Shown: one piece after another, positions 34,001 to 43,171 of the stretch | Numbering within the stretch: the stretch's first letter is position 1 | Layout: each line of letters begins with the position of its first letter | Assembly (NCBI GenBank): GCA_965214125.1 | Contig: CBDCBA010000024.1 | Coordinates: 310,001 to 374,000, forward strand | Direction of reading: 5' to 3' | DNA from: CBDCBA01 sp965214125 | GTDB lineage: Bacteria > Planctomycetota > Phycisphaerae > Tepidisphaerales > Tepidisphaeraceae | DNA: 64,000 nucleotides | Notes under the pieces: generated by a model | The model's input: only the letters and a program-made list of their open reading frames with translations | Database searches by the model: none | Told to the model about the DNA's origin: nothing | Program-made: the position numbers and the translations under genes

Positions 34001-34975
34001 ATGCAGGCCTGGCTTATCGACGATCAGAACGGCATCGACGGCCTTCGGCTCGGCGAGGCAGACGCGCCGACGCCGGCGATGGGGCAGATCGTGGTCCGGC
34101 TCGACTTCGCGGCGCTCAACCCGGCCGACTACTACTTGGCGGCCGGGCAGTACCCGGCGAGGCCGCCCATGCCGCACATCCTCGGGCGCGACGGCATCGG
34201 CACGGTGACGGCCGTTGGCGAGGGTGTGCGCGACATCAAGGTCGGCGACGAGCGCCTGCTCCTGCGTGGCGAGGCGGGCGTGACGGAGCCGGGCACGCTC
34301 GCCGAACTCGTCGCGGTGCCGGCGGATCGGACCGTCGCGCCGCCGGCGGGCTGGTCGAAGGAGCAGGCCGCCGCGGCACCGCTGGTCTACATGACGGCCC
34401 ACCAGGCGCTGGGCCAATGGGGCGATCTGCCCGCGAAGGCGACGGTGCTCGTGACGGGCGCCACCGGCGGGGTCGGCGTCGCCAGCGTGCAACTCGCCAA
34501 GGCGGCCGGGCACACGGTGATCGGGCTGTCGCGCAGCGCCGCGAAGCGCGAGACACTGCTGGAGCTCGGCGCCGACCACGCGCTCGACGCTGCCGTCGAC
34601 GGGCTCGCCAAGCGCCTGCGCGAGGCGGCCGGGCCGATTGATTTGTGCGTCGACAACGTCGGCGGTCCCGGCTTCAACGAGGTGATTGCGGCGATGGGCG
34701 AGCGCGGGCGGGTGAGCTGCGTGGGCATGCTGGCCGGGCCGGTGCCGACATTTAATACGGCCAAGCTCTTCTTCCGGCGCCTGCGGATCGGCGGGGTGGT
34801 GGTCGGCAGCTACGACCCCGCCCAAGCCGCCGCCGCGTGGAAGGAGATCGTCGCCAGCGGCGTGGAGCCGCAAGTCGATTCCACGCATGCGTTTGATGAC
34901 GTTCCCACCGCGTTCGCCCGGTTGCAGGAAGGGCCGATGGGCAAGGTGGTCGTGCGGATCGGCGGCGGAGGCTGA
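34001..34975 (+). CDS. Quinone oxidoreductase-like (zinc-free MDR) enzyme
   Basis: The 324-residue enzyme belongs to the medium-chain dehydrogenase group without zinc and probably reduces quinones or enones with NADPH. The N-terminal catalytic domain has FAALNPADYYLAAGQYP and HILGRDGIGTVTAVGEGV. The Rossmann domain has the VTGATGGVGVASVQLAKAAG cofactor loop (about residue 150), and the C-terminus has ARLQEGPMGKVVV. The zinc-ligand cysteines of alcohol dehydrogenases are missing. The substrate is not predictable. Confidence 0.9.
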   Translation: MQAWLIDDQNGIDGLRLGEADAPTPAMGQIVVRLDFAALNPADYYLAAGQYPARPPMPHILGRDGIGTVTAVGEGVRDIKVGDERLLLRGEAGVTEPGTLAELVAVPADRTVAPPAGWSKEQAAAAPLVYMTAHQALGQWGDLPAKATVLVTGATGGVGVASVQLAKAAGHTVIGLSRSAAKRETLLELGADHALDAAVDGLAKRLREAAGPIDLCVDNVGGPGFNEVIAAMGERGRVSCVGMLAGPVPTFNTAKLFFRRLRIGGVVVGSYDPAQAAAAWKEIVASGVEPQVDSTHAFDDVPTAFARLQEGPMGKVVVRIGGGG

Positions 34976-35160
34976 GGTGCGCCCGCGGCGCGCCGGGCGC
35001 GGGTTCGGCTTGAACCGGGCGGCGTCATTCGGTTACAATGCCCGCCCCCGCGGACGCCGCTTCGGCGTCCCACCCGCTTCGCCGCGTTGCCGGCGTCGTC
35101 CCGCCCCACGGTCGGCTTGCTGACGCCTGCCCGACCATCCTGTTTACGCCGGAGTTTGCC

Positions 35161-36588
35161 ATGCCGCCCGCCAATCAAGGCTCCAAGGGAGCGCTCATCA
35201 CCTGGACGGTCGTCGCGACCGTGTTCGGCATCACCATGGCCGTCCTGGCCCTGGTCTTCTACTCCGGGCAGCGCAGCGCCGAGTCGCGCGCCAACACGGA
35301 GCGCGCCCGCGCCGATGAAGTGTTCGGCGACGCCGATCTGGGCCAGAACCCGGCCGTCGAAAGCCTGCGCGCCCAGCGCGACACCGACAACCAGCGCAAC
35401 GTCAAGCTGCTGCCCTACGCGATCAACCAGGCGCAGCGTGTCTCGAACCGCGCCACCGGCAACACCAGCCCGGCCGACGCGCTGGGTCGGATCGAGAACG
35501 TCCTGCAAACCGCCAACGGCGCTCTGCCGCAAGGCCAGCAGGCGGCCGACCTCGCCGGGGCCGTCAACGGGCTGCTCCAGGAGATGACGGGCCTGCGCCA
35601 GCAGGTCGGCAGCCTTCAAGAAGCCAACAACCAGCTCGAGCAGTCGCTCGAGAACCAGACCAAGCTCGCCGAGGAGACCGCCGCCGGTCTTCGCGAGGAG
35701 ATCACCCAGGCCCAGGAGCAACGCCAGGAAGCGCTCGCCCTCAACGAGAGCATTCGCGGCGGCCTCGAAGGCGTGACCACCAACCTGGACGAGCAGGTCG
35801 AAACCGTTATCAGCACGATGACGACCGAGGTCAACGACCTCCAGCAACTGCTCGGCACCGCCCGCGCGGAGATCAGCCAGCTCACGCGCCAGCGCGACCA
35901 GCTCACCGGCACACTCCAGAAGCGCGTCGGCGGCGAGCAGCTCCTGACCAAGCCTGACGGCGAGGTCATCGTCAGCCCTGCCGACAACCGTTTGACGATC
36001 GACGTCGGCCGGCGCAACGGCGTCTTCCGCGGCCTGACGTTCGAGGTCTACGACAGCGTCCGCGGCATCCCGCCGGTCAACGGCGATCCGGCGGCGGGCA
36101 ACATCCAGTTGCCGCGCGGCAAGGCGAGCATCGAGATCATCCGCGTCAGCGAGACCAGCAGCGAGGCCCGCGTCATCAGCCAGCAGCCGGGCCAGCCCAT
36201 TCGCGAGGGGGACGTGATCGCCAACCTTGCCTTCGACCGCGACATCCCGGTCCGCTTCCGCATCTACGGCCAGTTCGACCTCGACAACAGCGGCAACCCC
36301 AACGCCGAGGACGCCGAACGCCTCAAGACCCTCATCGGCGAGTTCGGCGGCGAAGTGGTGGACGACGTGACCGTCGACACCGACATCGTCGTGCTCGGCA
36401 AGGAGCCGGTCATTCCTGAAGGCCTCGACCCGAACAACCCGAACGACCAGATCATCCTCTTCCAGGCCCGCCAGGCGATCCAGGAGTACGAGGAAGTCCT
36501 TCAGCGGGCCCGCCAGCTCAACAAGTCGATCCTGAACCAGAACCAGCTTCTGAACTACATCGGCTACTTCGAGCAAGCCCGGCGGTAG
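35161..36588 (+). CDS. Membrane-anchored coiled-coil protein
   Basis: The 475-residue protein has one N-terminal membrane helix (about residues 11-34). A long helical, Gln/Glu-rich stretch follows (about residues 115-275, for example LRQQVGSLQEANNQLEQSLENQ), predicted as coiled coil. The C-terminal third has beta-type segments (LTIDVGRRNGVFRGLTFEVY, then ASIEIIRV) and an acidic D-D-N region with an EF-hand-like stretch (FDLDNSGNPNAEDAERL). ATG at 35161 has GGAG eight bases upstream. The function is unknown; a cell-envelope structural role is plausible. Confidence 0.82.
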   Translation: MPPANQGSKGALITWTVVATVFGITMAVLALVFYSGQRSAESRANTERARADEVFGDADLGQNPAVESLRAQRDTDNQRNVKLLPYAINQAQRVSNRATGNTSPADALGRIENVLQTANGALPQGQQAADLAGAVNGLLQEMTGLRQQVGSLQEANNQLEQSLENQTKLAEETAAGLREEITQAQEQRQEALALNESIRGGLEGVTTNLDEQVETVISTMTTEVNDLQQLLGTARAEISQLTRQRDQLTGTLQKRVGGEQLLTKPDGEVIVSPADNRLTIDVGRRNGVFRGLTFEVYDSVRGIPPVNGDPAAGNIQLPRGKASIEIIRVSETSSEARVISQQPGQPIREGDVIANLAFDRDIPVRFRIYGQFDLDNSGNPNAEDAERLKTLIGEFGGEVVDDVTVDTDIVVLGKEPVIPEGLDPNNPNDQIILFQARQAIQEYEEVLQRARQLNKSILNQNQLLNYIGYFEQARR

Positions 36589-36626
36589 ACCCCACCCCCC
36601 ACACCCCCACTCGACCCACCCGAACG

Positions 36627-36647
36627 CCCAGGGGCTCTGCCCCTGGG
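36627..36647. terminator. Hairpin terminator after coiled-coil gene
   Basis: CCCAGGGGC (36627-36635) pairs perfectly with GCCCCTGGG (36639-36647) around a TCT loop, followed by TTGTT. It lies 39 bases after the stop at 36588 and 30 bases before the xseA start. The same palindrome type is frequent in GC-rich genomes. Confidence 0.7.
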
Positions 36648-36676
36648 TTGTTCGTGGCGCCCCGTATGATTCGCGC

Positions 36677-38359
36677 ATGCCCTCCATCTGGGACATGCAG
36701 GCACAGCTCAAAGGCAAGCCAGCCGTGCCCGACAGCGAACCGTGGACCGTATCGGCCCTCGCGGACCGCGTCAGCGGCGCGCTCAAGGCCGGCCTGCCGC
36801 GCGTGATCCGCCTGCGCGGGGAGATCGGTCAGTGGAACCGGGCCGCCAGCGGGCATCGCTACTTCACGCTGAAGGACGCCGACAGCAGCATCGACGCCAA
36901 GATGTGGAAGCGCGCCGCCGGCATGCTGGCGTTCGAGCCGAGCGTCGGGCAGGAGGTCGTCGCCGAGGGCCGCTGCGACTTCTGGGGCGTGCGCGGCCAA
37001 CTGAGCTTCGTCGTCGACCGGCTCGACCCCGTTGGCGAGGGGGCGCTTGACCTCGCGTTTCGCCAACTCGTCGAAAAGCTCCGCGGCGAGGGGCTGTTCG
37101 AGGCCGGGCGTAAGCGGCCGGTGCCGCCGTACCCGCGGACGTTGGCGATTGTCACGAGCATCCAGGCGGCGGGCTTTCAGGATGTACTGAAGGTGCTGCG
37201 GCCGTTTGGGCACCTGCGCCGGCTGCTCGTGAACGTCCCCGTCCAGGGCGACGGCGCGGCGACGCACATCGCCAACGCCCTCGACACGCTCGGCGCGCGG
37301 CACGGGGACGTGGGGGGCATCGACGCCGTCCTGCTCGTGCGCGGCGGCGGGTCGCGGCAGGACTTGTGGGCCTTCAACGAGGAGGTTGTCGCGCGGGCGA
37401 TCATCGCGTGTGGCCTGCCCGTTGTCACGGGCATCGGCCACGAGACGGACCAGAGCGTGGCCGACCTCGTGGCCGATTTGCACTGCCACACGCCCACCGA
37501 GGCGGCGCAGGCTATCGTGCGGGCGTGGCGGCTGGCGCCGGACCGCATCGACCAACTCGGCGTCGTCCTGCGGCGCGGTCAGCGACGGCGGATGGAGTCG
37601 CTTGCTCAACAGCTTCGCCACGCGGGCCGGCACGAACTCTTCCGCCGCCCAACCGAGCCGATCGACCGCCGGCGCCAGCGTGTCGATGAGCTGCAGAACG
37701 ACCTCGCCAGCGCCCTGCGTCGCGCGGCCGGACGATCAAGTCGTCGCGTCGCCGACGTGCGGGCGCTGCTCGCATCGCACGGCCCGACGCCGCGGATTCG
37801 CCTCTTGCGGCAGCAGGCAGCGTCCACGTTTGACGCGGCGCGGCGGGTGGCGGCGGCGTCGCTCGCGTCGAAGCGCGGCCGGCTTGCCGAGCTCTCCCGC
37901 CGCCTCGCGAGCGTCGACCCCGCCCGGCGGGCGGCGGGCGATCGCGACCGCTTGCAGACCGCAGCCCATCGGTTCGAGCATGCCGTCCAGCGCTCGACGC
38001 ATCTGCGCTCGCGCGTGGCACGGTTGGCCTTCGATCGCTTCGCCCGGCTCGACCCGACGCTCGCGCTCCACGACGGCCGCGGCAGCCTCGAGTTGTCCGC
38101 CGAGCGGCTGGCGCTGCTGGCAAGGACGCGCCTCCGCCAACGCCGTGATCGTCTGGCAACCTCAGACGCGGCATTACGGACGCTGAGCCCCACGGCGGTT
38201 CTCGGCCGCGGCTACACGATCACCCGGCGCCGGCGCGGCGACGCCCTGCTCCGCTCCCCCGCCGACGTCCGCCCCGGCGACGTGCTGGACACCCTCACCC
38301 CCGACGGCCCCGTCACGAGCACCGTCGGCACAAGCGAGCAGGACACACTGTTCTCCTGA
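36677..38359 (+). CDS. xseA: Exodeoxyribonuclease VII large subunit
   Basis: The 560-residue protein is the catalytic subunit of exonuclease VII, which degrades single-stranded DNA in repair. The N-terminal OB-fold has VIRLRGEIGQWNRAASGHRYFTLKD-type residues around positions 40-70. The catalytic core has LAIVTSIQAAGFQDVL, VLLVRGGGSRQDLWAFNEE and PVVTGIGHETDQSVADLVAD (GIGHExD is the signature), then HTPTEAAQ. The Arg-rich helical C-terminus forms the coiled region. It is longer than most family members, about 450 residues. The small subunit xseB is not seen nearby. ATG 36677 or 36695 may be the start. Confidence 0.93.
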   Translation: MPSIWDMQAQLKGKPAVPDSEPWTVSALADRVSGALKAGLPRVIRLRGEIGQWNRAASGHRYFTLKDADSSIDAKMWKRAAGMLAFEPSVGQEVVAEGRCDFWGVRGQLSFVVDRLDPVGEGALDLAFRQLVEKLRGEGLFEAGRKRPVPPYPRTLAIVTSIQAAGFQDVLKVLRPFGHLRRLLVNVPVQGDGAATHIANALDTLGARHGDVGGIDAVLLVRGGGSRQDLWAFNEEVVARAIIACGLPVVTGIGHETDQSVADLVADLHCHTPTEAAQAIVRAWRLAPDRIDQLGVVLRRGQRRRMESLAQQLRHAGRHELFRRPTEPIDRRRQRVDELQNDLASALRRAAGRSSRRVADVRALLASHGPTPRIRLLRQQAASTFDAARRVAAASLASKRGRLAELSRRLASVDPARRAAGDRDRLQTAAHRFEHAVQRSTHLRSRVARLAFDRFARLDPTLALHDGRGSLELSAERLALLARTRLRQRRDRLATSDAALRTLSPTAVLGRGYTITRRRRGDALLRSPADVRPGDVLDTLTPDGPVTSTVGTSEQDTLFS

Positions 38360-38395
38360 GCGACGCACCCCGTGACGTGCATCAACCTCACCAAA

Positions 38396-38493
38396 CGCCC
38401 AGTCGCTTTGCGGCTGGGATCGGTGCCGTAGGCTTGATGCCTGGCGCCGTCGCTTCTCACCCGCCCCAGACCCAGCCGCAAAGCGACTGGGCG
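38396..38493. repeat. CGCCCAGTCGC palindrome
   Basis: The arms 38396-38418 and 38471-38493 are perfect complements over 23 bases around a 52-base loop. It lies between the convergent xseA and DUF1844 genes. A half copy (CGCCCAGTCGCTTGCGGCTGGG) lies near 45166-45187. Confidence 0.88.
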
Positions 38494-38534
38494 TGCGCGA
38501 GAACGATACGACGTTCCCGACGCTCAAGCCCGCT

Positions 38535-38966
38535 TTAAAGGATGTAACGCGACGCGACGCTGGAGAAGCGGGTGCGGGACTCATAGAGCGCGACATCCAG
38601 CGCCTGTTGTTCGGCGTCGTCGAGGTTGCCCGCGGCCTTGGTTTCGAGGACGGCCAGGAGGTCGAGCTGTGTCTTGGCGGCGTCGAGGTCGACGATTCCC
38701 TCGCCGTTGGCGCTGACGGGCACGGCGCCGAGGTAGAGGCGGATCTGGCCGGCGAGGAGGTCGACGAGGCCCGCGAAGCTCGCCTCGCGCTGCGGCCGCT
38801 GGGCCGCGGGCGATCGGCCGGGCGCGGCCGAGGGGGCGGCGGGCGCGGCCCTGGCGGACCCGGCGGCCTTCTTCTTTTCCGACTCCTCGGCCAGCCGCCG
38901 CTTTTCCTCGCGGGCTTGCTTCTTCCAGTCGTCGTCGACGTGCAGCTCGAAGGGGGAATCGCTCAT
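38535..38966 (-). CDS. DUF1844-family protein
   Basis: The 143-residue protein matches the DUF1844 pattern: an N-terminal WKKQAREEKRRLAEE segment, a low-complexity Ala/Pro linker, then the conserved core ASFAGLVDLLAGQIRLYLGAVP, with VDLDAAKTQLDLLAVLETKAAGNLDDAE after it. The helical core is typical of planctomycete and delta-proteobacterial members. The role is unknown. It is divergent from tig, with 132 bases between. Confidence 0.88.
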   Translation of the reverse strand: MSDSPFELHVDDDWKKQAREEKRRLAEESEKKKAAGSARAAPAAPSAAPGRSPAAQRPQREASFAGLVDLLAGQIRLYLGAVPVSANGEGIVDLDAAKTQLDLLAVLETKAAGNLDDAEQQALDVALYESRTRFSSVASRYIL

Positions 38967-39098
38967 GGGCCAAGCATATGGCCGGGCCGCGCCGGGCCGG
39001 ATCGTTGAAAGCCGCTTCGCCGGGTCTACGATGCTCGCCCCCCTGTTCCACCGGCGCCTCGCTACAGGAGCCCGCCGCGGCCTTTGCGCCTTTTCGCC

Positions 39099-40514
39099 AT
39101 GACCGACACGACCGCCCTGCCCGACCAACTCGACGCCGACGCCTTCGCCTACCCCGTCGAGGTCGCCGACGCCGGGCCCAGCAAAAAGCGCCTGAGCGTC
39201 ACGATCCCGCGGTCGCGCATCGAGGAGCACACCCAGGAGGTATTCGGCGACGTGCGCGGCGACGTGCAGATCCCCGGCTTCCGCCGCGGCAAGGCGCCCA
39301 GGCACGTGGTCGAGAAGCGGCTTAGCAAGGCCGTTAAGGACCAGGTCCAAAGCGATTTACTCCGCGAGAGCTACGAGCAGGCCCTTCAACACGATGGTCT
39401 CAACGCCATCGGCGAGCCGGAGTTCGACAAGGACGCCAAGCTCGAACTGCCCGACAGCGGCGACTACACGTACAACTTCAACGTCGAGGTCCGCCCCGAC
39501 TTCGATTTGCCGCCCATGGACGAACTCACCGTCCGCAAGGCGAAGATCGCCATCAAGGACGAGCACGTCGACCAGGCGCTGGAGAATCTCCGCAACCAGC
39601 AGGGCAACCTGATGCCCGTTGAGAATCGCCCCGTGAAGGAGGGTGACTACCTCGTGGCTGACGTGGAGGTGAAGGTGGACGACGAAACCGTCGCCGACCA
39701 GAAGGACGCGAACCTCGTCGCGCGCGGCGGGCGCATCCTGGGCGTGGCCGTCGACGACTTCGGCGAGCGCGTCAGCGGCGTCAAGGCGGGCAACGAGCTG
39801 ACGTTCACGATCCACGTGCCCGACGACCACCCGAGCGAGAAGATCAAGGGCAAGGACGCCAGCGTCCACGTGACGGTGAAGGACATCAAGGAGCTTCACC
39901 CCGCCGAGATCGACGGGCCGTTCCTGGAAGGGCTTGGCTTCGAGAACAACGACGAGCTGATGGCCGCCCTGCGCGAGCAGATGGAGCAGCGCGTCGAGCA
40001 GGACATCCAGAACGCCATGCGCCGCCAGGTGCAGGAGTACCTGGCCGGGAAGATTGACTTCGCGCTGCCGGAGAAGATGAGCGCCCGCCAAATAGACCGC
40101 GTGGTGAACCGCCGGGCGATGGACCTGCTGATGCGCGGCATGCCGCAGGAGCAGGTGCGCGGCATGGTCGAGCAGCTTCGCCAGGGCGCCGACGTCGAGG
40201 CGCAAAAGGAACTGAAAATGTTCTTCATCCTCGACAAGGCGGCGGCGGACAGGGAGGTCCAGGTCGAGGAAGGTGAGATCAACGGCCAAATCGCCATGGC
40301 CGCCATCGAGCGTGGCGAGCGCCCCGAGACGCTCCGCAAGCGGATGGAGAAGGACGGCAGCCTCACGAACCTTTACGTCCAGACCCGCGAGCGCAAGACC
40401 CTCGACAAGCTCATCGAGGAGGCCAAGATCGAAGAGTTCGAGCCGACGCCCGAAGAGCAAAAGCAGACCGTCGATGACGTCACCGGCGGCGAGGAATCTC
40501 AAGACGTCACCTGA
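39099..40514 (+). CDS. tig: Trigger factor
   Basis: The 471-residue ribosome-bound chaperone folds new proteins and has prolyl isomerase activity. The N-terminal ribosome-binding signature is DVQIPGFRRGKAPRHVVEKR (about residues 55-75). An FKBP-like middle domain follows (VKEGDYLVADVEV, then GRILGVAVDDFGERVSGVKAG). The helical C-terminal domain runs to the end with an acidic tail. Length is normal for the family. The ATG at 39099 is selected; it leads directly into the family's N-terminal domain. clpP and clpX do not follow, unlike in many bacteria; hisS does. Confidence 0.94.
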   Translation: MTDTTALPDQLDADAFAYPVEVADAGPSKKRLSVTIPRSRIEEHTQEVFGDVRGDVQIPGFRRGKAPRHVVEKRLSKAVKDQVQSDLLRESYEQALQHDGLNAIGEPEFDKDAKLELPDSGDYTYNFNVEVRPDFDLPPMDELTVRKAKIAIKDEHVDQALENLRNQQGNLMPVENRPVKEGDYLVADVEVKVDDETVADQKDANLVARGGRILGVAVDDFGERVSGVKAGNELTFTIHVPDDHPSEKIKGKDASVHVTVKDIKELHPAEIDGPFLEGLGFENNDELMAALREQMEQRVEQDIQNAMRRQVQEYLAGKIDFALPEKMSARQIDRVVNRRAMDLLMRGMPQEQVRGMVEQLRQGADVEAQKELKMFFILDKAAADREVQVEEGEINGQIAMAAIERGERPETLRKRMEKDGSLTNLYVQTRERKTLDKLIEEAKIEEFEPTPEEQKQTVDDVTGGEESQDVT

Positions 40515-40525
40515 CTCGCGTTAGG

Positions 40526-40599
40526 ACCACGGAGGCACTGAGACACGGAGGGCAGGCACTATTTCGTCTCTGCTCTCCGTGCCTCTGTGCCTCCGTGGT
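40526..40599. repeat. ACCACGGAGGCAC palindrome between tig and hisS
   Basis: The arms 40526-40550 and 40575-40599 pair in 23 of 25 bases. It starts 12 bases after the tig stop and ends nine bases before the hisS ATG, so it may end the tig transcript or sit in the hisS leader. The motif resembles a repeat that is widespread in bacterial genomes. Confidence 0.85.
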
Positions 40600-40607
40600 G
40601 AACTCTC

Positions 40608-41894
40608 ATGTCGAAGAAGCTCAAGGCGCCCAAGGGAACCCAGGACATCCTCCCCCCGCAGTCGCGGGGGTGGCAGGCGGTCGAGCGCGTGGCCCGCGAG
40701 GTGGCGCGGCTGTACGGGTTCGAGGAGATTCGCACGCCCGCCTTTGAAGAGACCGCCCTCTTCCACCGCGGCGTTGGCGAGGCGACGGACATCGTTCAGA
40801 AGGAGACCTACACCTTCGACACACGCGGCGGCACGTCGATCACGCTACGGCCTGAGGGGACGGCCCCGGTCGTCCGCGCCCTGCTCCAACACAGCTTGCT
40901 CGACAACGAGGGGGCGACGGCCAAGGTCTACTACGTCGGCACGCCCATGTTCCGCTACGAGCGGCCGCAGGCGGGCCGGTATCGCCAGCACCACCAGTTC
41001 GGCATCGAGGCCTTCGGTGTGGCCGCGCCCGAGCAGGACGTCGAGTGCATCCTGCTGCAAAGCGACTTCTACCGCCGCTGCGGCTTGGGCGACGTGCGGC
41101 TCGACCTCAACACCCTCGGCGACGCCGAAAGCAAGGCCCGCTACCGCGACACGCTGCGCGACTTTTTTGCCCCGAAAGTCGACAACCTGTCGGAAGATTC
41201 CAAGCGCCGCCTCGACGCCAACCCGCTGCGCATCCTCGACTCGAAGGATCCGAAGGACGTGGCAGCGCGGGAAGACGTGCCGTCGAACCTTGAGTCGCTC
41301 AGCGACAAGAGCCGCGCCCACTTCGCCCGCGTGCGCGAGCTCCTCGACGCGGCCGGGCAGGCGTACGACGTGAACCCGAACCTCGTGCGCGGGCTCGACT
41401 ACTACACCGACACGCTCTGGGAATACGTCGCCGGCGGCCTCGGCGCTCAGGCGGCGGTGGGCGGCGGCGGGCGGTACGACGCGCTCGTCGAGACGCTTGG
41501 CGGCAAGCCGACGCCCGGCGTGGGGTTCGGCATGGGCATGGAGCGGCTGCTGCTGGCGCTCGAAGCCCAGGGCGACTCCGGCCTCGTTGCGCCGCGGCCG
41601 CTCGTGTGGATCGTCGCCCAGAGCGACGCCGCCAAGGGAGAGGCCTTTGCCCTGCTGCGCGAGCTGCGCGGCGCTGGCATTGCCGCTGACAGCGACTTCA
41701 CCGGGCGCAACACCAAGGGCCAGTTCAAACTCGCCGACCGCGCCGGCGCGACCCAGTGCCTGATCCTCGGCGACCGCGAGTTGGAGGCTGGCACCGTCGC
41801 CCTGAAGGACATGTCCACCGGCGAGCAACGCGAGGTCTCGCGCGGCCAGTTGTTGGAAGTGATGACGGCGTCCGACGACGGCGGACCGCACTGA
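40608..41894 (+). CDS. hisS: Histidyl-tRNA synthetase
   Basis: The 428-residue class II synthetase charges tRNA-His. It starts with the typical KAPKGTQDILP. Motif 2 is RYERPQAGRYRQHHQFG (about residue 125), the histidine-specific motif is LVRGLDYYTDTLWEY (about residue 265), and motif 3 is GVGFGMGMERLLL (about residue 305). The anticodon-binding domain ends the protein. Length is normal. No Shine-Dalgarno site is clear. A nested palindromic element follows. Confidence 0.96.
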   Translation: MSKKLKAPKGTQDILPPQSRGWQAVERVAREVARLYGFEEIRTPAFEETALFHRGVGEATDIVQKETYTFDTRGGTSITLRPEGTAPVVRALLQHSLLDNEGATAKVYYVGTPMFRYERPQAGRYRQHHQFGIEAFGVAAPEQDVECILLQSDFYRRCGLGDVRLDLNTLGDAESKARYRDTLRDFFAPKVDNLSEDSKRRLDANPLRILDSKDPKDVAAREDVPSNLESLSDKSRAHFARVRELLDAAGQAYDVNPNLVRGLDYYTDTLWEYVAGGLGAQAAVGGGGRYDALVETLGGKPTPGVGFGMGMERLLLALEAQGDSGLVAPRPLVWIVAQSDAAKGEAFALLRELRGAGIAADSDFTGRNTKGQFKLADRAGATQCLILGDRELEAGTVALKDMSTGEQREVSRGQLLEVMTASDDGGPH

Positions 41895-41905
41895 CGACCC
41901 GACCC

Positions 41906-42147
41906 GACCGCGACTCGTTGCGTCGCGGCTACCGCAGTAGTAACCGATTCATTGCGGACTAAGCCGCATTGCTACGCAACGCTGGTCGGGTCGAACGCCG
42001 ACTAAATCGCGCAAAGCCGGACCAGCGTTGCGTAGCAACGCGGCTTGGTTTCGAGGCGGACGCGACGTTCAAAGTTCAACCGCCCTAAGCGATCGCCGTT
42101 GCTTTTCGCGCAGACGATCGATAGCCGCGACTCAACGAGTCGCGGTC
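41906..42147. repeat. Nested inverted-repeat element, two families
   Basis: The outer arms 41906-41931 and 42122-42147 pair in 25 of 26 bases (GACCGCGACTCGTTG...). Nested inside, 41961-41987 and 42020-42046 pair in 26 of 27 bases (AAGCCGC...TGCTACGCAACGC...). Between inner and outer right arms lies AAGTTCAACCGCCCTA (42072-42087), like the terminus of the element at 54390-54546. It fills the gap between the convergent hisS and methyltransferase genes. No protein-coding content was seen. Confidence 0.88.
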
Positions 42148-42160
42148 GGACGCGAGGCGG

Positions 42161-43054
42161 TCATACCCGGCGTAGCAACGCCTGCAACGGCACGAACGGC
42201 GCAACGGTCACGCGGCCGGCCTTGAGGCCCTGGCCAACCGTGGCGAGCATCGCCCGCTTCATCGCGCCGGCGCGGCCGGTCGAATCGTTTAGGCGGAATG
42301 CCAGCGGGTTCCACGCGGCGTTGCCGTCGAGCAGACAATAGCCGGCGCGCTTGTACAGCCGGGTCGAGCCGCTGTAGCGCCGGTTGGCCTTCAAGTGCGT
42401 CGGGTACGCCTTGTGAATGAGGTAAAACGGCGCGTGGACCAGCAGCAGGCCGCCGGGGTCGACCGTCAGGCCCGCGAGTGTGGCGACCTGCTCGCGCGGC
42501 GCCGGCACGTGCTCGAGCACGTCGAAGCTCGTGACCGCATCGAAGCGTCGACCGTCGAGGGCAGCCTCGTCGGTCACGACCTCGACGGCCACGCCGAGCG
42601 TGTCGAAGGCGCGGCGGGCGAATTGCTCGCTTGGCCCTGGAAACTCGAAGTAGGTGACGGTGTGCCCGTCGCCCGCGAGTGCGGCGGCGTCGAGGCCCAG
42701 GCCATCGCCGTGGCACAGGACCGTGAGCTGCCGCCCCAGCCGGACCGCCTCCGCTTCAAGAAATCGCTGCGACCATCGCCGCATCGAGCGCTTGTACCGT
42801 TGACGGTTCCACCCGAGCAGTTCGAAGAGGAAGGCGTCGCTGTCGCCGTAGAAGCGCAGCAGCGCGTCGCTCCAGACGAACGGCTCGATGCCGCGACGCC
42901 GCACCTCGGCCGCAACGGTCGAACCGGGGGCGGCGAGTTCGGTGTCGAGCATTCGCCGCACCTCGGCCTCGGGCCGACCCGTCACCGCCGCCGCCGCGGG
43001 CACGGCCCAGTCAGGTTCGAGCAGCGCGTCGATGGCGGTTCGGGGTTCAGGCAT
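42161..43054 (-). CDS. SAM-dependent methyltransferase (class I)
   Basis: The 297-residue protein has a class I methyltransferase core in its middle: a LTVLCHGDGLGLDAAAL glycine loop (about residue 112), then VTSFDVLEHVPAP (about residue 175), the usual motif before the substrate region, and GGLLLVHAPFY. The N-terminal 95 residues are helical and unassigned (RFYGDSDAFLFELLGWNRQ). There is no signal peptide. The substrate, small molecule or glycan, is unknown. It starts at ATG 43054 and is divergent from the phosphatase gene. Confidence 0.85.
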   Translation of the reverse strand: MPEPRTAIDALLEPDWAVPAAAAVTGRPEAEVRRMLDTELAAPGSTVAAEVRRRGIEPFVWSDALLRFYGDSDAFLFELLGWNRQRYKRSMRRWSQRFLEAEAVRLGRQLTVLCHGDGLGLDAAALAGDGHTVTYFEFPGPSEQFARRAFDTLGVAVEVVTDEAALDGRRFDAVTSFDVLEHVPAPREQVATLAGLTVDPGGLLLVHAPFYLIHKAYPTHLKANRRYSGSTRLYKRAGYCLLDGNAAWNPLAFRLNDSTGRAGAMKRAMLATVGQGLKAGRVTVAPFVPLQALLRRV

Positions 43055-43171
43055 ACCGCTCCGTTATAGCGGCCATGGCCTCGTTTCTGGCGACCCCGCG
43101 CCGCGCCAAGCCCGCTACGCTGCCAGCGGACGTCGCACCCGATCCGTCCGACCCGTCCCACGCCCACTGCC

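Noticed and set aside
32553..34208. 551-codon frame antisense to polA
   Set aside because: polA is complete on the other strand with all motifs; the antisense frame has no motif.
42028..42341. Short rightward frames in the hisS-methyltransferase gap
   Set aside because: They lie in nested repeat arms and antisense to the methyltransferase and lack start signals and family content.
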